64,000 bases of DNA from Paracoccaceae bacterium (GTDB lineage: Bacteria > Pseudomonadota > Alphaproteobacteria > Rhodobacterales > Rhodobacteraceae): the NCBI GenBank assembly GCA_024236495.1, contig JACKKJ010000001.1, forward strand, positions 744,001 to 808,000, written 5' to 3'. Under the pieces are notes generated by a model, which ran no database searches, had not been told where the DNA came from, and was given only the letters and a program-made list of their open reading frames with translations. Below are positions 26,347 to 34,360 of the stretch, piece after piece (positions within the stretch are counted from its first letter, which is position 1; each line of letters starts with the position of its first letter). The position numbers and the translations under genes were made by a program.

Positions 26347-26729
26347 GCACTTTTGACGAAGACCTGTTCCTGAAGGGGCTTGCGCAACGCAAGGCAACCC
26401 TTGGCGCCGACTATGTGGAACGGAACCTTGCCGCCGCAGACGACTTCACGCGTCCCTTCCAGGAGGCGATGACTGCCTGGTGCTGGGGCTTCGGCTGGGG
26501 CGATGACGTCATCCCGGCCAAGACCCGGTCGATGATGAACCTCGCGATGATCGGCGCGCTCGGCAAGATGCACGAATGGGAGATCCATTGCCGTGGCGCC
26601 ATCAACAATGGCGTCACGAAGGACGAAATCCGCGCCATCATCCACGTCGTCGGCATCTACTGCGGCGTGCCACAGGCGCTGGAATGCTTCCGGGCCGCCA
26701 GGAAGGTGCTTGACGAGACGTCAGACTGA
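26343..26729 (+). CDS. Carboxymuconolactone decarboxylase (AhpD-like) family protein
   Basis: A 128-residue helical protein of the CMD/AhpD superfamily. The core GWGDDVIPAKTRSMMNLAMIGALGKMHEWEIHCRGAINNGVTKDEIRAIIHVVGIYCGVPQALECFR matches gamma-carboxymuconolactone decarboxylase-type trimers, with the conserved EIHCRGAINNGVT helix. The AhpD CxxC redox pair is absent; a single Cys in HCRG and another in YCG remain, so a peroxidase-partner role is less likely. It is the last gene of the oxygenase operon, overlapping the aldehyde dehydrogenase remnant. A role in betaine breakdown is only contextual. Confidence 0.82.
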   Translation: MSTFDEDLFLKGLAQRKATLGADYVERNLAAADDFTRPFQEAMTAWCWGFGWGDDVIPAKTRSMMNLAMIGALGKMHEWEIHCRGAINNGVTKDEIRAIIHVVGIYCGVPQALECFRAARKVLDETSD

Positions 26730-26995
26730 GCATCCGAAAGACGGTCAGTTCAACAACAACCGGGATGCACCCGTCAGACAGCCCACCAAGACCACCCGGA
26801 AGACGACACCGAAGTTACCGGCAAGACGCTTGTCCCTTGCACATCGCCATTCCTACCCGCGGCTTTCGCGGCGGATGGTCCCAAGCCCTCAGGAAGGGGT
26901 GAGCCCGTCTGGCGTATCGAGGCCTCTCTACTTGGATTTTCGCGACCGTATGGTAGAGGTGCGCTGACTGGCACAGGACCATCGGCGGGGACCAC

Positions 26996-27751
26996 ATGGG
27001 CAAGCTTCTTCCAGCGATCGAGAAAGCGTTCACCAAGCTTCGCCGCAAACGCGTCTCGCGGATGGTCTTCGAACAGAATGGCGGCGTGGTTTGCTACGGT
27101 CCGTTCACCGGGCTCAAGCTGAACGGGAACGCGAACACCTCTTCGGGCAATCTCGGCGCCAAGACCTGCGGTCTGTACGAGAGCGAGGTGATCGAACAGA
27201 TCATCAAGCTCGGGCCCTTCAAGGATGTCGTGAACTTTGGGGCCGCGGACGGCTATTTCTCGCTCGGTCTCCTGGTCGCCGGGATGGCCCAACGGTCCAT
27301 ATGTTTCGAGATGACGGAGAAGGGCCGTGCAGAACTCGCGGTCAACGCTAGGAACAACGGTCTTTCTGAAAAGGTCGTTGTGCGTGGGACCGCCGACGAT
27401 TCGGCTGGCTCGATCCTCTCGGAACTGCAATTTGATCCGGCCTCGGGTCTTGTGCTTTGCGATATCGAGGGGGCCGAATTCTCGGTCTTGTCGGAAAAGG
27501 TTCTCTCGGATCTGAAGGGGGCAACCCTGATTGTCGAACTTCACGACCGCCTGATGCCGGAGGGCACATCGCTGCGCGAGGCGCTTGTCGCGCGGCTTCC
27601 CGACGGAGCCAAGACAACCTTCCTGAAGGGGCAGCCGCCTGACTGGACAGGCATCCCGGTCATCGAGGCTCTTTCAGACAATGATCGTGCCCTGGTCTGC
27701 TCGGATGGCCGCAAGATTCTCGGGGAATGGTTGATCGTCACCTATCCTTGA
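26996..27751 (+). CDS. FkbM-like SAM-dependent methyltransferase (putative)
   Basis: A 251-residue cytosolic protein. The central VVNFGAADGYFSLGLLVAGM segment resembles a class I methyltransferase motif I. ICFEMTEKGRAELAVNARNNGL fits the acidic end of strand 2, and LVLCDIEGAEFSVLSEKVL matches the FkbM-type motif (CDIEG-E). The N-terminal basic helix (MGKLLPAIEKAFTKLRRKRVSRM) is not a signal peptide. The ATG at 26996 follows GGGGACC. It stands alone between module A and small genes, with 266 bases upstream in which I see nothing definite. Targets of such proteins are often glycans, but none is indicated here. Confidence 0.7.
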   Translation: MGKLLPAIEKAFTKLRRKRVSRMVFEQNGGVVCYGPFTGLKLNGNANTSSGNLGAKTCGLYESEVIEQIIKLGPFKDVVNFGAADGYFSLGLLVAGMAQRSICFEMTEKGRAELAVNARNNGLSEKVVVRGTADDSAGSILSELQFDPASGLVLCDIEGAEFSVLSEKVLSDLKGATLIVELHDRLMPEGTSLREALVARLPDGAKTTFLKGQPPDWTGIPVIEALSDNDRALVCSDGRKILGEWLIVTYP

Positions 27752-27796
27752 TCGGCGCGGTCCGGCCCCGGGGCAGACACCCCTCCGCCTGCGCCC

Positions 27797-28189
27797 TCAT
27801 GCCTCCTCCCGTCCCGTCCCCTCCCGGTTCCGATCATAGCTGCGACTGACCGGGAACGCCGGCAGCCAGCCCTCACGGCGAATGGTCCAGAGCTCATAGG
27901 TCGGGACGAACGCGTCGGGCGCGTCGAACGCGCCGAGGTTGACCTCCACTTCGTCGCCGCTTCGCCCGAAGACGGGCGAACCGCAGCGCGGGCAGAAGTG
28001 CCGGCCCGAGAAGGCGCGTGTCTCGCCCGTCACGGTCACCGCGTCCTCGGGGAAGATCGCCGAGGCGTGGAAGAGCGCCCCGTGATGCTTGCGGCAATCG
28101 AGGCAGTGGCAAAGGCCGACCCGCCAAGGCCGTCCCCGCGCTTCGATGCGGATATCGCCGCACAGGCATCCGCCGGTGATCCTGTCCAT
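27797..28189 (-). CDS. GFA family (glutathione-dependent formaldehyde-activating-like) protein
   Basis: A 130-residue zinc-binding protein of the GFA (Gfa-like, CENP-V) family. The metal cysteines are visible: CLCGD (Cys8, Cys10), CHCLDCRKHHG (Cys27, Cys29, Cys32) and HFCPRCGSPVF. The founding member condenses glutathione with formaldehyde, but most family members are untested. GGAGG five bases before ATG 28189 fixes the start. Its C-terminal third has a decayed copy at 18809-18931 in the same orientation, on the far side of the demethylation module. Since N-demethylation yields formaldehyde, a detoxifying link is attractive but unproven. Confidence 0.87.
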   Translation of the reverse strand: MDRITGGCLCGDIRIEARGRPWRVGLCHCLDCRKHHGALFHASAIFPEDAVTVTGETRAFSGRHFCPRCGSPVFGRSGDEVEVNLGAFDAPDAFVPTYELWTIRREGWLPAFPVSRSYDRNREGTGREEA

Positions 28190-28337
28190 CCGGGCCTCCG
28201 TCGCAAGTGGTATGGCCCGGTTGTAGCGCGGCGCCCCGGCAATGCAATCGCCCGGACAGGGGCCGCCTTGATCCGGGTCATCGACAGGTGGCGCGACTCG
28301 GCCCATCCTGCCCCGGTCCCATCAAAGGAGGATCATC

Positions 28338-28655
28338 ATGCCCGAGAGCGACAAGGACACCGAAGGCGACCGCAAGCGCAGCTGGAGCGAGGAGATGACC
28401 GAGGAGATCGAGGTCGCGGGAGAGGAACTGGTGGCGCGGGTGAAGGAACTTGCCGCCGACGCGCAGGTCAGGCGTATCCGCATCACCGAACCCGACGGCG
28501 ACCTCGTTCTGGATGTGCCACTGACGCTGGGCGCGATCGCCGGTGGCGCTGTCGTACTGGCCGCCCCGCTTCTGGCGGTGATCGGCGCGCTCGCCGCCTT
28601 CGTCACCAAGGTCAAGATCGAAATCGTGCGCGACGACACAGGCACGAAGGACTGA
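28338..28655 (+). CDS. DUF4342-like small membrane-associated protein
   Basis: A 105-residue protein with a charged N-terminus (MPESDKDTEGDRKRSWSEEM), a helical region VAGEELVARVKELAADAQVRRIRI, then DLVLDVPLTLGAIAGGAVVLAAPLLAVIGALAAFVTKVKIEI with one long hydrophobic helix. The arrangement is that of DUF4342 proteins, whose role is unknown. AAAGGAGG lies eight bases before the ATG, an excellent ribosome site suggesting strong expression. It sits among other small stress-type genes (a two-helix membrane protein and a universal stress protein). Confidence 0.75.
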   Translation: MPESDKDTEGDRKRSWSEEMTEEIEVAGEELVARVKELAADAQVRRIRITEPDGDLVLDVPLTLGAIAGGAVVLAAPLLAVIGALAAFVTKVKIEIVRDDTGTKD

Positions 28656-28797
28656 CCTGATCGCAGGCGCGCCCCGCAATCCGGCCCGGCAGATTGCGCT
28701 GGACCGGGGCGTGCAGTGCGGGCAAGAGTTGCCGGGCGGAGCCTCCGCAGGTACCGGCAATGCCGGTGCCGTCGCCGTTTGCAAAGGTCATTTCCAG

Positions 28798-28971
28798 ATG
28801 AACAACCCGCGGCAAATTCTTCTGATCAGCCTTGCCGGAGCCCTGCTCATGGCGGGCATGATCCTCTTCGGGTCGGACGGCGTAAGCCCGACCTTGCGCC
28901 TGATGCAATATCTGTTCCTCGGCCTCAGCCTCGTCGGCGTCGTCGGCGCGATGATCCAGCTGCGGAAATAG
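28798..28971 (+). CDS. Small two-helix membrane protein
   Basis: A 57-residue protein with two hydrophobic helices (ILLISLAGALLMAGMILFG and LMQYLFLGLSLVGVVGAMIQL) joined by a short polar loop, predicted to sit in the inner membrane. AAAGG lies about eleven bases upstream of the ATG at 28798, rather distant. I do not recognise the family. It follows the DUF4342-like gene by 142 bases on the same strand. Confidence 0.5.
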   Translation: MNNPRQILLISLAGALLMAGMILFGSDGVSPTLRLMQYLFLGLSLVGVVGAMIQLRK

Positions 28972-29023
28972 GCGCGCCAGTCCGGGGCAATCGCCCCGGC
29001 CAGCTGCCCGACAGGCCCGATGC

Positions 29024-29437
29024 CTAGCGTGCCACCGTGACCGAGCAGTGCGCGCGTGCCGCGACATCCGCCGCGACGGAGCCAAGGACAAGGCGCGACA
29101 CCCCGCGCTTGTCGCCGGTGCCCATGACGATGTGGTCGATGCCGTTCTGTTCGGCATAGGCGACGATCCCAGCGGCCGGTTCACGGCTGACGATATCGAT
29201 CATCCGGGCGTCGGGCGCGCCGTGCCCGGCAGCCAGGGCCTTGGCCGCGTCGAGGATCGCGTTCAGTTCAGCATCCGTCCAGTGCGAGATCAGCACCCCG
29301 CGCGCACCGCCATGCGCGACGTTGACGGTGCAGATCGTCAGTTCCGACCCGAACTTCGATGCCAGTTCGGCCGCCAAGACGACTGCGACTTTCGAATGCT
29401 CCGTTCCGTCCGTGGCGCAAAGGATCTTGCGTGTCAT
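29024..29437 (-). CDS. Universal stress protein (UspA family)
   Basis: A 137-residue cytosolic UspA-fold protein. It opens with KILCATDGTEHSKVAVVLAAELA (strand 1 and the D-G-x-x-x-S motif). It ends with DHIVMGTGDKRGVSRLVLGSVAADVAARAHCSVTVAR, in which G-x(2)-G-x(9)-G-S is the ATP-binding type signature. ATG 29437 has GGAGG five bases upstream and is preferred to an upstream in-frame ATG. Upstream of the gene lies a short dispersed repeat (29564-29604). Confidence 0.92.
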   Translation of the reverse strand: MTRKILCATDGTEHSKVAVVLAAELASKFGSELTICTVNVAHGGARGVLISHWTDAELNAILDAAKALAAGHGAPDARMIDIVSREPAAGIVAYAEQNGIDHIVMGTGDKRGVSRLVLGSVAADVAARAHCSVTVAR

Positions 29438-29563
29438 GTTACCCTCCTGAGGTTTCATGAAACAAATTCCACCTTGATTAAAGCCTGTCCTTGACTTGAA
29501 TCAAGAAACGCCATGGCGCGCGCCAGAATTCCCCAACTCGGAATTTGCCCTTCTTCGACCGCA

Positions 29564-29604
29564 TGCCATACGTTTCGCCGACACTTCGCCGACGCCCTGC
29601 CGAC
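29564..29604. repeat. Dispersed TGCCATACG / CGCCGAC-iterated element, copy 1
   Basis: Begins TGCCATACGTTT and continues as staggered copies of CGCCGAC (CGCCGACACTT, CGCCGACGCCC, TGCCGAC). A second copy lies at 60091-60133 with the same head and the same iteration. Both copies sit in intergenic DNA next to gene starts. This copy is about 125 bases upstream of the universal stress protein gene. Confidence 0.65.
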
Positions 29605-29607
29605 GCG

Positions 29608-30480
29608 CTATTTGCCGCGCCGGAAGAACCTCGCACGGGCGTAAAGATCCTCCAGCCGCTTCATCCGGGCCTGCGTCTCGTCCCATGTCAGGCTTTGGAC
29701 CGCCGCCATCAACGTCTCCACAAGAACCTGAATCGCAACCGTGGAATCCCAGGCCGAGGGCACCTCGATATGGGCCGAAAGCCGGTAGCGCGCCCGGTCC
29801 GCCGCGGGCGACACCCATTGATCCGTGATCAGCACCACCTCCGCCCCCTGGTCCGCCGCCATCTCGACCAGTGTCAGGACGTTGTTTTCATAACGCCTTA
29901 TGTCGAAGACCAAGAGGACATCACCCGGCGCCATGTCGATCAGCGCCGGCGGCCAGGCGTTCGACATCTCCGACAATAGCGTCACGTCCTGCCGCATGAC
30001 CTTCATCTGGGTGACGAAATAGTCGGCCATCGCGTGGGTGATCCGCCCCCCCATCGCAAAGATCTTGCGGTCGCGGTCCGCCATCAGCGCGGCGATTGCG
30101 TCGAACTCGGCATGGTCGATCTGCCCCAGCGTCGCCTGAAGATTGCCGACGACCGCATCGGCGAACCGGTTCAGGATATGCGTATCGGGCACCCCGACCG
30201 CCCAGCGGTCATGCTTGGCGATCGGAGAGATCAACCGCTCCTCGACCTCGGATCGCACGTCGCCCTGGAAATCCGGATAGCCCTTGTAGCCAAGCTTCTG
30301 CACAAGACGCACGACTGTGGGTGTCGACACCTCCGCTTCCCGTGCAAGCGCCGTGATCGAGCCCAGGACCGACACCGGATAGTGACGGGTGATGTGCGAG
30401 GCCAGTTGCCGTTCGCTTCGTGTCAGCGCGTCGAAACGGGCGCGGATCCGCTGTTCCACAGTCTGGGCCAAGGCTGGCAT
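29608..30480 (-). CDS. MurR/RpiR-family transcriptional regulator (module B)
   Basis: A 290-residue regulator with an HTH_6 domain at residues about 5-80 (SITALAREAEVSTPTVVRLVQKLGYKGYPDFQGDVRSEV) and a SIS domain at about 125-265 (KIFAMGGRITHAMADYFVTQM, then DVLLVFDIRRYENNVLTLVEMAADQGAEVVLITD). The ATG at 30480 has AAGGAAG upstream. An open frame continuing to 31722 is antisense to the next genes and was ignored. It is divergent from the amidohydrolase gene across 120 AT-richer bases and probably controls module B. Confidence 0.9.
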   Translation of the reverse strand: MPALAQTVEQRIRARFDALTRSERQLASHITRHYPVSVLGSITALAREAEVSTPTVVRLVQKLGYKGYPDFQGDVRSEVEERLISPIAKHDRWAVGVPDTHILNRFADAVVGNLQATLGQIDHAEFDAIAALMADRDRKIFAMGGRITHAMADYFVTQMKVMRQDVTLLSEMSNAWPPALIDMAPGDVLLVFDIRRYENNVLTLVEMAADQGAEVVLITDQWVSPAADRARYRLSAHIEVPSAWDSTVAIQVLVETLMAAVQSLTWDETQARMKRLEDLYARARFFRRGK

Positions 30481-30600
30481 CGTCGCTTCCTTTCGAACCG
30501 GCGGCCCGCCCGGGGGAGGACCATGGAAAAGATTGTAACAGAAGAATCTCGCAAGAAAATATCTTGACAAAAACCGCCCCCGCGAAGGAGCCTCGGAGAA
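30481..30600. promoter_or_regulatory. Divergent promoter region of module B
   Basis: The 120-base gap between the regulator and the amidohydrolase gene contains an AT-rich core (about 30525-30575). It includes the imperfect palindrome TCTCGCAAGA (30547-30556), AAGAAAATATCTT just after it, and a plus-strand TTGACA at 30564-30569 without a good -10. It is a candidate control site for the adjacent RpiR-type regulator; the exact operator is unclear. Confidence 0.4.
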
Positions 30601-31404
30601 ATGAATCGGGGGCCGGGGATGGCTGCGACAGGGAACGCCTTGCCGGTCGTGACGATCGAGAACGGGAATGGGAAAAGCCCGTTCCTGATCGTTTGCGAAC
30701 ACGCCTCCAACCACTTCCCGGCGGCGTTCGGCACGCTGGGCCTTTCCGAAAATGTCCGGGCGGCCCATGTCGCCTGGGATCCGGGGGCGCTGGCGCTGGC
30801 GCGCGGGCTGTCCGCCGCGCTTGACGCGCCGCTGGTCGCCGCGGGCATCTCGCGTCTGATCTACGACCTGAACCGACCGCCACACACGCCCAGCGCGATG
30901 GCCGCCAGAAGCGAGGTCTTCGACATTCCCGGCAACACGGGCCTCGACGATGAGGAACGGCGGCGCCGGACGGAACAGATATATCTGCCTTTCCATGACG
31001 CCCTTCGCGCACAGATCGCCTGCCGCCTCGCGGCCGGCGTGGTGCCGGTCATGGTGACGGTCCACAGCTTTACCCCCGTCTATTTCGGCGCCCGGCGCGA
31101 CGTGGAATTCGGGATCATCCACGATACCGACCCGGCCTTTGCCCGCGCCGTCCTGGCCGAGGCGCTGGCGCGCACCCGGCTTGTCAGCCGCCTGAACGAA
31201 CCCTATTCGGCCGCGGATGGCGTGACCCACACGCTCATGCTGCACGCCACGCCCTTCGGGCTGGCCCATGCCATGCTGGAAATCCGCAACGACCTGATCG
31301 CCGATGACGCGGCGGTCGCTGCCATGACCGGCCAGATCGCGCCGGTGCTTTCGGCGGCCCTGTCCGCGCTGTCGGCGGATGTCGGTGAACGGGCGGCCGG
31401 CTAG
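30601..31404 (+). CDS. N-formylglutamate amidohydrolase family protein
   Basis: A 267-residue zinc amidohydrolase of the N-formylglutamate deformylase (HutG-like, FGase) family. Markers are FLIVCEHASNHFPAAFGTLG (metal-ligand EHAS), HVAWDPGALALARGLSAAL (HxxxDxGA), IYDLNRPPHTPSAM and VTVHSFTPVYFGA. Other his genes for histidine breakdown are absent. Instead it begins a run leading to a gamma-glutamyl-ligase homologue and two dehydrogenases. A plausible role is therefore hydrolysis of a gamma-glutamyl amide rather than formylglutamate. GGAG is seen just before ATG 30601. The next gene starts 162 bases downstream. Confidence 0.85.
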   Translation: MNRGPGMAATGNALPVVTIENGNGKSPFLIVCEHASNHFPAAFGTLGLSENVRAAHVAWDPGALALARGLSAALDAPLVAAGISRLIYDLNRPPHTPSAMAARSEVFDIPGNTGLDDEERRRRTEQIYLPFHDALRAQIACRLAAGVVPVMVTVHSFTPVYFGARRDVEFGIIHDTDPAFARAVLAEALARTRLVSRLNEPYSAADGVTHTLMLHATPFGLAHAMLEIRNDLIADDAAVAAMTGQIAPVLSAALSALSADVGERAAG

Positions 31405-31496
31405 GATGTTGCGATCGCCCGATACCCATGCGCCGTCTGGCCAACGTCGATGCGCTTGCCCGGGGTCTCGGCGACATCGCCACCCCTTTCCAAGAA

Positions 31497-31506
31497 TTTG
31501 ATCAAA
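31497..31506. promoter_or_regulatory. Perfect palindrome TTTGATCAAA upstream of the synthetase gene
   Basis: A ten-base perfect palindrome followed by an AT-rich TAATAGAC stretch, 60 bases before the gamma-glutamyl ligase ATG in an otherwise GC-rich gap. It may be part of a promoter or operator. Support is positional only. Confidence 0.3.
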
Positions 31507-31566
31507 TAATAGACTGCATCCAAAGCGGCGCGAATCCGCCCGCCCCGACGAACGAGGAGAGCCCGA

Positions 31567-32931
31567 ATGCCCGCAAACCTGACCTTTGACGCGCTCAAGA
31601 AAGCCGTCGCCTCCGGCGAGATCGACACCGTCCTCGTCTGCATCGTGGACATGCAGGGCAGGCTCATGGGCAAACGCTTCGTCGCCAAGCATTTCGTCGA
31701 TGGCGGGCACGAGGAAACCCATTGCTGCAACTACCTTCTCGCGCTCGACGTGGAGATGTTCACGGTTCCCGGCTACAAGTCCGCAAGCTGGTCGAGGGGC
31801 TATGGCGACTACATCGTCAAGCCCGATCTTTCCACGCTGCGCCGCGTGCCATGGCTACCGGGCACCGCGATGGTGATGTCAGACCTCCTGGACCACCACA
31901 CCCACGAAGAGGTGGACGTGTCGCCCCGCGCGATCCTCAAGCGCCAGGTCGCGCGTGCCAAGGCGATGGGATTCGATGCGATGATGGCGACCGAGCTGGA
32001 GTTCTTCCTTTTCGCCGACAGCTACGACGCGATCAACGACCGCGATTATCGGGGCCTTCAGACGCTGGGCCGCCACAACGTCGACTACGCGATCTTCGGC
32101 ACCACCAAGGAAGAAGGCGTGATGCGCGCGATCCGCAACGGGCTGTGGGACGCGGGCGTGCCGATCGAATGTTCCAAGGGCGAGGCCGAGGTCGGCCAGG
32201 AAGAGGTCAACGCCAAGTATTCCGACGCGCTCGACACCTGCGACAACCACACGATCATCAAGAACGGCGTCAAGGAAATCTGCCACCAGCACGGCCATGC
32301 CGCGACCTTCATGGCAAAATACAGCCACGAACGCGCCGGATCGTCGAGCCATGTGCACCAGTCGCTCTGGAAGGACGGCAAGCCCGCCTTCCTCGACAAG
32401 AACGCCCCGCACGGCATGTCCGACCTGATGCGCCACTACGTCGCCGGACAGCTTGCCTATGCGCGCGAGATCACGCCCCTGCTTGCCCCCTACATCAACA
32501 GCTACAAGCGCTTCGTCGTGGGCATGTTCGCGCCCACCAAGGCGGTCTGGAGCCTTGACAACCGCACCGCCGGATTCCGCGTCTGCGGCGAAGGTACCAA
32601 GGGCATCCGCGTCGAATGCCGCATCGGCGGCGCCGACCTCAACCCCTACATGGCCTGCGCGGGCCTCCTGGCCGCGGGCCTTGCCGGGATCGAACAGAAG
32701 CTGGACCTGGAACCCGCGATCTCGGGCGATATCTACAACGCCCGCCGCGTGCGCGAGATCCCGAAGACGCTGGGCGAGGCGGCGGACCTGATGTCGAAGT
32801 CGAAGATGCTCCGCGCCGCCTTCGGCGAAAGCGTCGTGGACCATTATGTTCACGCCGCACACTGGGAAATCTCCGAACACAACCGCGTCGTGACGGATTG
32901 GGAACTGAAACGGGGCTTTGAACGGCTCTGA
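31567..32931 (+). CDS. Glutamine synthetase-like gamma-glutamylamine ligase (GlnT/PuuA type)
   Basis: A 454-residue member of the glutamine synthetase superfamily. Catalytic-domain landmarks are ATELEFFLF (first metal Glu), GEAEVGQEEVNAKYSDAL, GHAATFMAKYSHERAGSSSHVHQSLW (ATP/metal His) and FRVCGEGTKGIRVECRIGGADLNPYM (Arg for the transition state). The classical Tyr-adenylylation site of GlnA is not evident. Length is like PuuA and other gamma-glutamyl-amine synthetases, which ligate glutamate to an amine using ATP. The four following genes (aldehyde and alcohol dehydrogenases, flavin oxidase) make an amine or amino alcohol the likely acceptor. GAGGAGAG precedes ATG 31567. Confidence 0.87.
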   Translation: MPANLTFDALKKAVASGEIDTVLVCIVDMQGRLMGKRFVAKHFVDGGHEETHCCNYLLALDVEMFTVPGYKSASWSRGYGDYIVKPDLSTLRRVPWLPGTAMVMSDLLDHHTHEEVDVSPRAILKRQVARAKAMGFDAMMATELEFFLFADSYDAINDRDYRGLQTLGRHNVDYAIFGTTKEEGVMRAIRNGLWDAGVPIECSKGEAEVGQEEVNAKYSDALDTCDNHTIIKNGVKEICHQHGHAATFMAKYSHERAGSSSHVHQSLWKDGKPAFLDKNAPHGMSDLMRHYVAGQLAYAREITPLLAPYINSYKRFVVGMFAPTKAVWSLDNRTAGFRVCGEGTKGIRVECRIGGADLNPYMACAGLLAAGLAGIEQKLDLEPAISGDIYNARRVREIPKTLGEAADLMSKSKMLRAAFGESVVDHYVHAAHWEISEHNRVVTDWELKRGFERL

Positions 32932-32971
32932 GGATACGAGACCGCGCCAAGGGGCGCGAAGCGAGGAAGAA

Positions 32972-34360
32972 ATGACAAAGATGATCCAGTGCATCTCGCC
33001 CGTCGACGGGCGGGTCTATGCGGAACGCCCCCCCCTGTCGCCCGATGCGGCGGCGGCTTCGGTCGCGCGCGCCAGGGCCGCGCAGCCTGCCTGGGCCGCG
33101 CGCCCGCTTGAAGACCGCATCGCGCTTGTCCAGGCCGGTGTGGCGAACCTCAATGCCGACAAGGACCGGATCGTCGAGGAACTGGCCTGGCAGATGGGCC
33201 GCCCGACCCGTTTCGGCGGCGAGTTCGGCGGGCTGAACGAACGATCGAACTTCATGGCCGGCATCGCCGCCGAGGCGCTGGCCCCCATGATGGTCGAGGA
33301 GACCGACCGCTTTGCCAGGCGGATCGAATTCGCCCCCCACGGTGTCGTCTTCGTCATCGCGCCCTGGAACTATCCCTACATGACCGCGATGAACACCGTC
33401 GTGCCCGCACTGATCGCCGGGAACGCGGTGATCCTGAAGCATGCCAGCCAGACGCTTCTGGTCGGCGAACGCATCGCCGAGGCGCTGCACAAGGCCGGCG
33501 TTCCGGCCGATGTGTTCCAGAACGTCGTCCTTGACCATGCCGGCACCGAAAAACTGATCGCAGACCGGTCGTTCGGCTTCGTCAACTTCACCGGGTCGGT
33601 CGGGGGCGGCCAGGCCATCGAACGCGCGGCGGCCGGTACCTTCACCGCGCTCGGGCTGGAACTCGGCGGCAAGGATCCGGGCTATGTGATGGAGGATGCC
33701 GACCTCGACTGGGCGGTCGATACGCTGATGGACGGCGCGATGTACAACGCCGGCCAGTGCTGCTGCGGGATCGAACGGATCTACGTCAACCACAAGCTTT
33801 TCGACGACTTCGTCGGAAAGGCAGTCGCCTGGGTCAACACGCTGAAGCTCGGCAACCCCTTCGACGCGGAAACGACACTCGGGCCCATGGCGAACCGCCG
33901 TTTCGCCGACACCGTCCGCGCCCAGACCGCCGAGGCCGTCGCCGCGGGCGCCAAGCCCCTGATCGAGCGACAGAACTTCCCCGCCGACGATGGCGGCGCC
34001 TACCTGATGCCGCAGGTCCTGGTGAACGTCGATCATTCCATGCGGGTGATGACCGAGGAAAGCTTCGGCCCCGTCGTCGGCATCATGCCGGTCAGGGACG
34101 ACGCCGAGGCGCTGCGCCTCATGAACGACAGTCCCTACGGGCTGACCGCAAGTCTCTGGACGCAGGACCCAGACCGCGCCTGGGCGCTCGCGCGGCAGGT
34201 CGAGACGGGGACCGTCTTCATGAACCGCGCCGACTACCTGGACCCGGCGATCTGCTGGACCGGCTGCAAGGACACCGGCCGTGGCGTCGGCCTGTCGAAG
34301 CTCGGATACCAGTCTGTCACCCGTCCCCGTTCCTACCATTTCCGCAAGGTGAAAGCATGA
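32972..34360 (+). CDS. NAD(P)-dependent aldehyde dehydrogenase
   Basis: A 462-residue aldehyde dehydrogenase oxidising an aldehyde to a carboxylate. Conserved parts are VFVIAPWNYPYMTAMNTVVPALIAGNAVILKHASQT (cofactor site), VNFTGSVGGGQAIERAA, catalytic base in LELGGKDPGYV, and the catalytic cysteine within NAGQCCCGIERIYV, where three Cys occur in a row. The C-terminus FMNRADYLDPAICWTGCKDTGRGVGLSKLGYQSVTRPRSYHF fits the succinate-semialdehyde dehydrogenase-like branch. ATG 32972 has GAGGAAG upstream. It starts 40 bases after the ligase stop, and its stop overlaps the next gene's start (ATGA). Confidence 0.92.
   Translation: MTKMIQCISPVDGRVYAERPPLSPDAAAASVARARAAQPAWAARPLEDRIALVQAGVANLNADKDRIVEELAWQMGRPTRFGGEFGGLNERSNFMAGIAAEALAPMMVEETDRFARRIEFAPHGVVFVIAPWNYPYMTAMNTVVPALIAGNAVILKHASQTLLVGERIAEALHKAGVPADVFQNVVLDHAGTEKLIADRSFGFVNFTGSVGGGQAIERAAAGTFTALGLELGGKDPGYVMEDADLDWAVDTLMDGAMYNAGQCCCGIERIYVNHKLFDDFVGKAVAWVNTLKLGNPFDAETTLGPMANRRFADTVRAQTAEAVAAGAKPLIERQNFPADDGGAYLMPQVLVNVDHSMRVMTEESFGPVVGIMPVRDDAEALRLMNDSPYGLTASLWTQDPDRAWALARQVETGTVFMNRADYLDPAICWTGCKDTGRGVGLSKLGYQSVTRPRSYHFRKVKA

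Noticed and set aside
26730..26995. Possible small gene between the CMD-family and FkbM-like genes
   Set aside because: No start with a ribosome site and no conserved pattern; nothing definite seen in these 266 bases.
30481..31722. Upstream extension of the module B RpiR frame
   Set aside because: The extra 414 codons are antisense to the amidohydrolase gene; the HTH domain begins at the ATG at 30480 with a good ribosome site.
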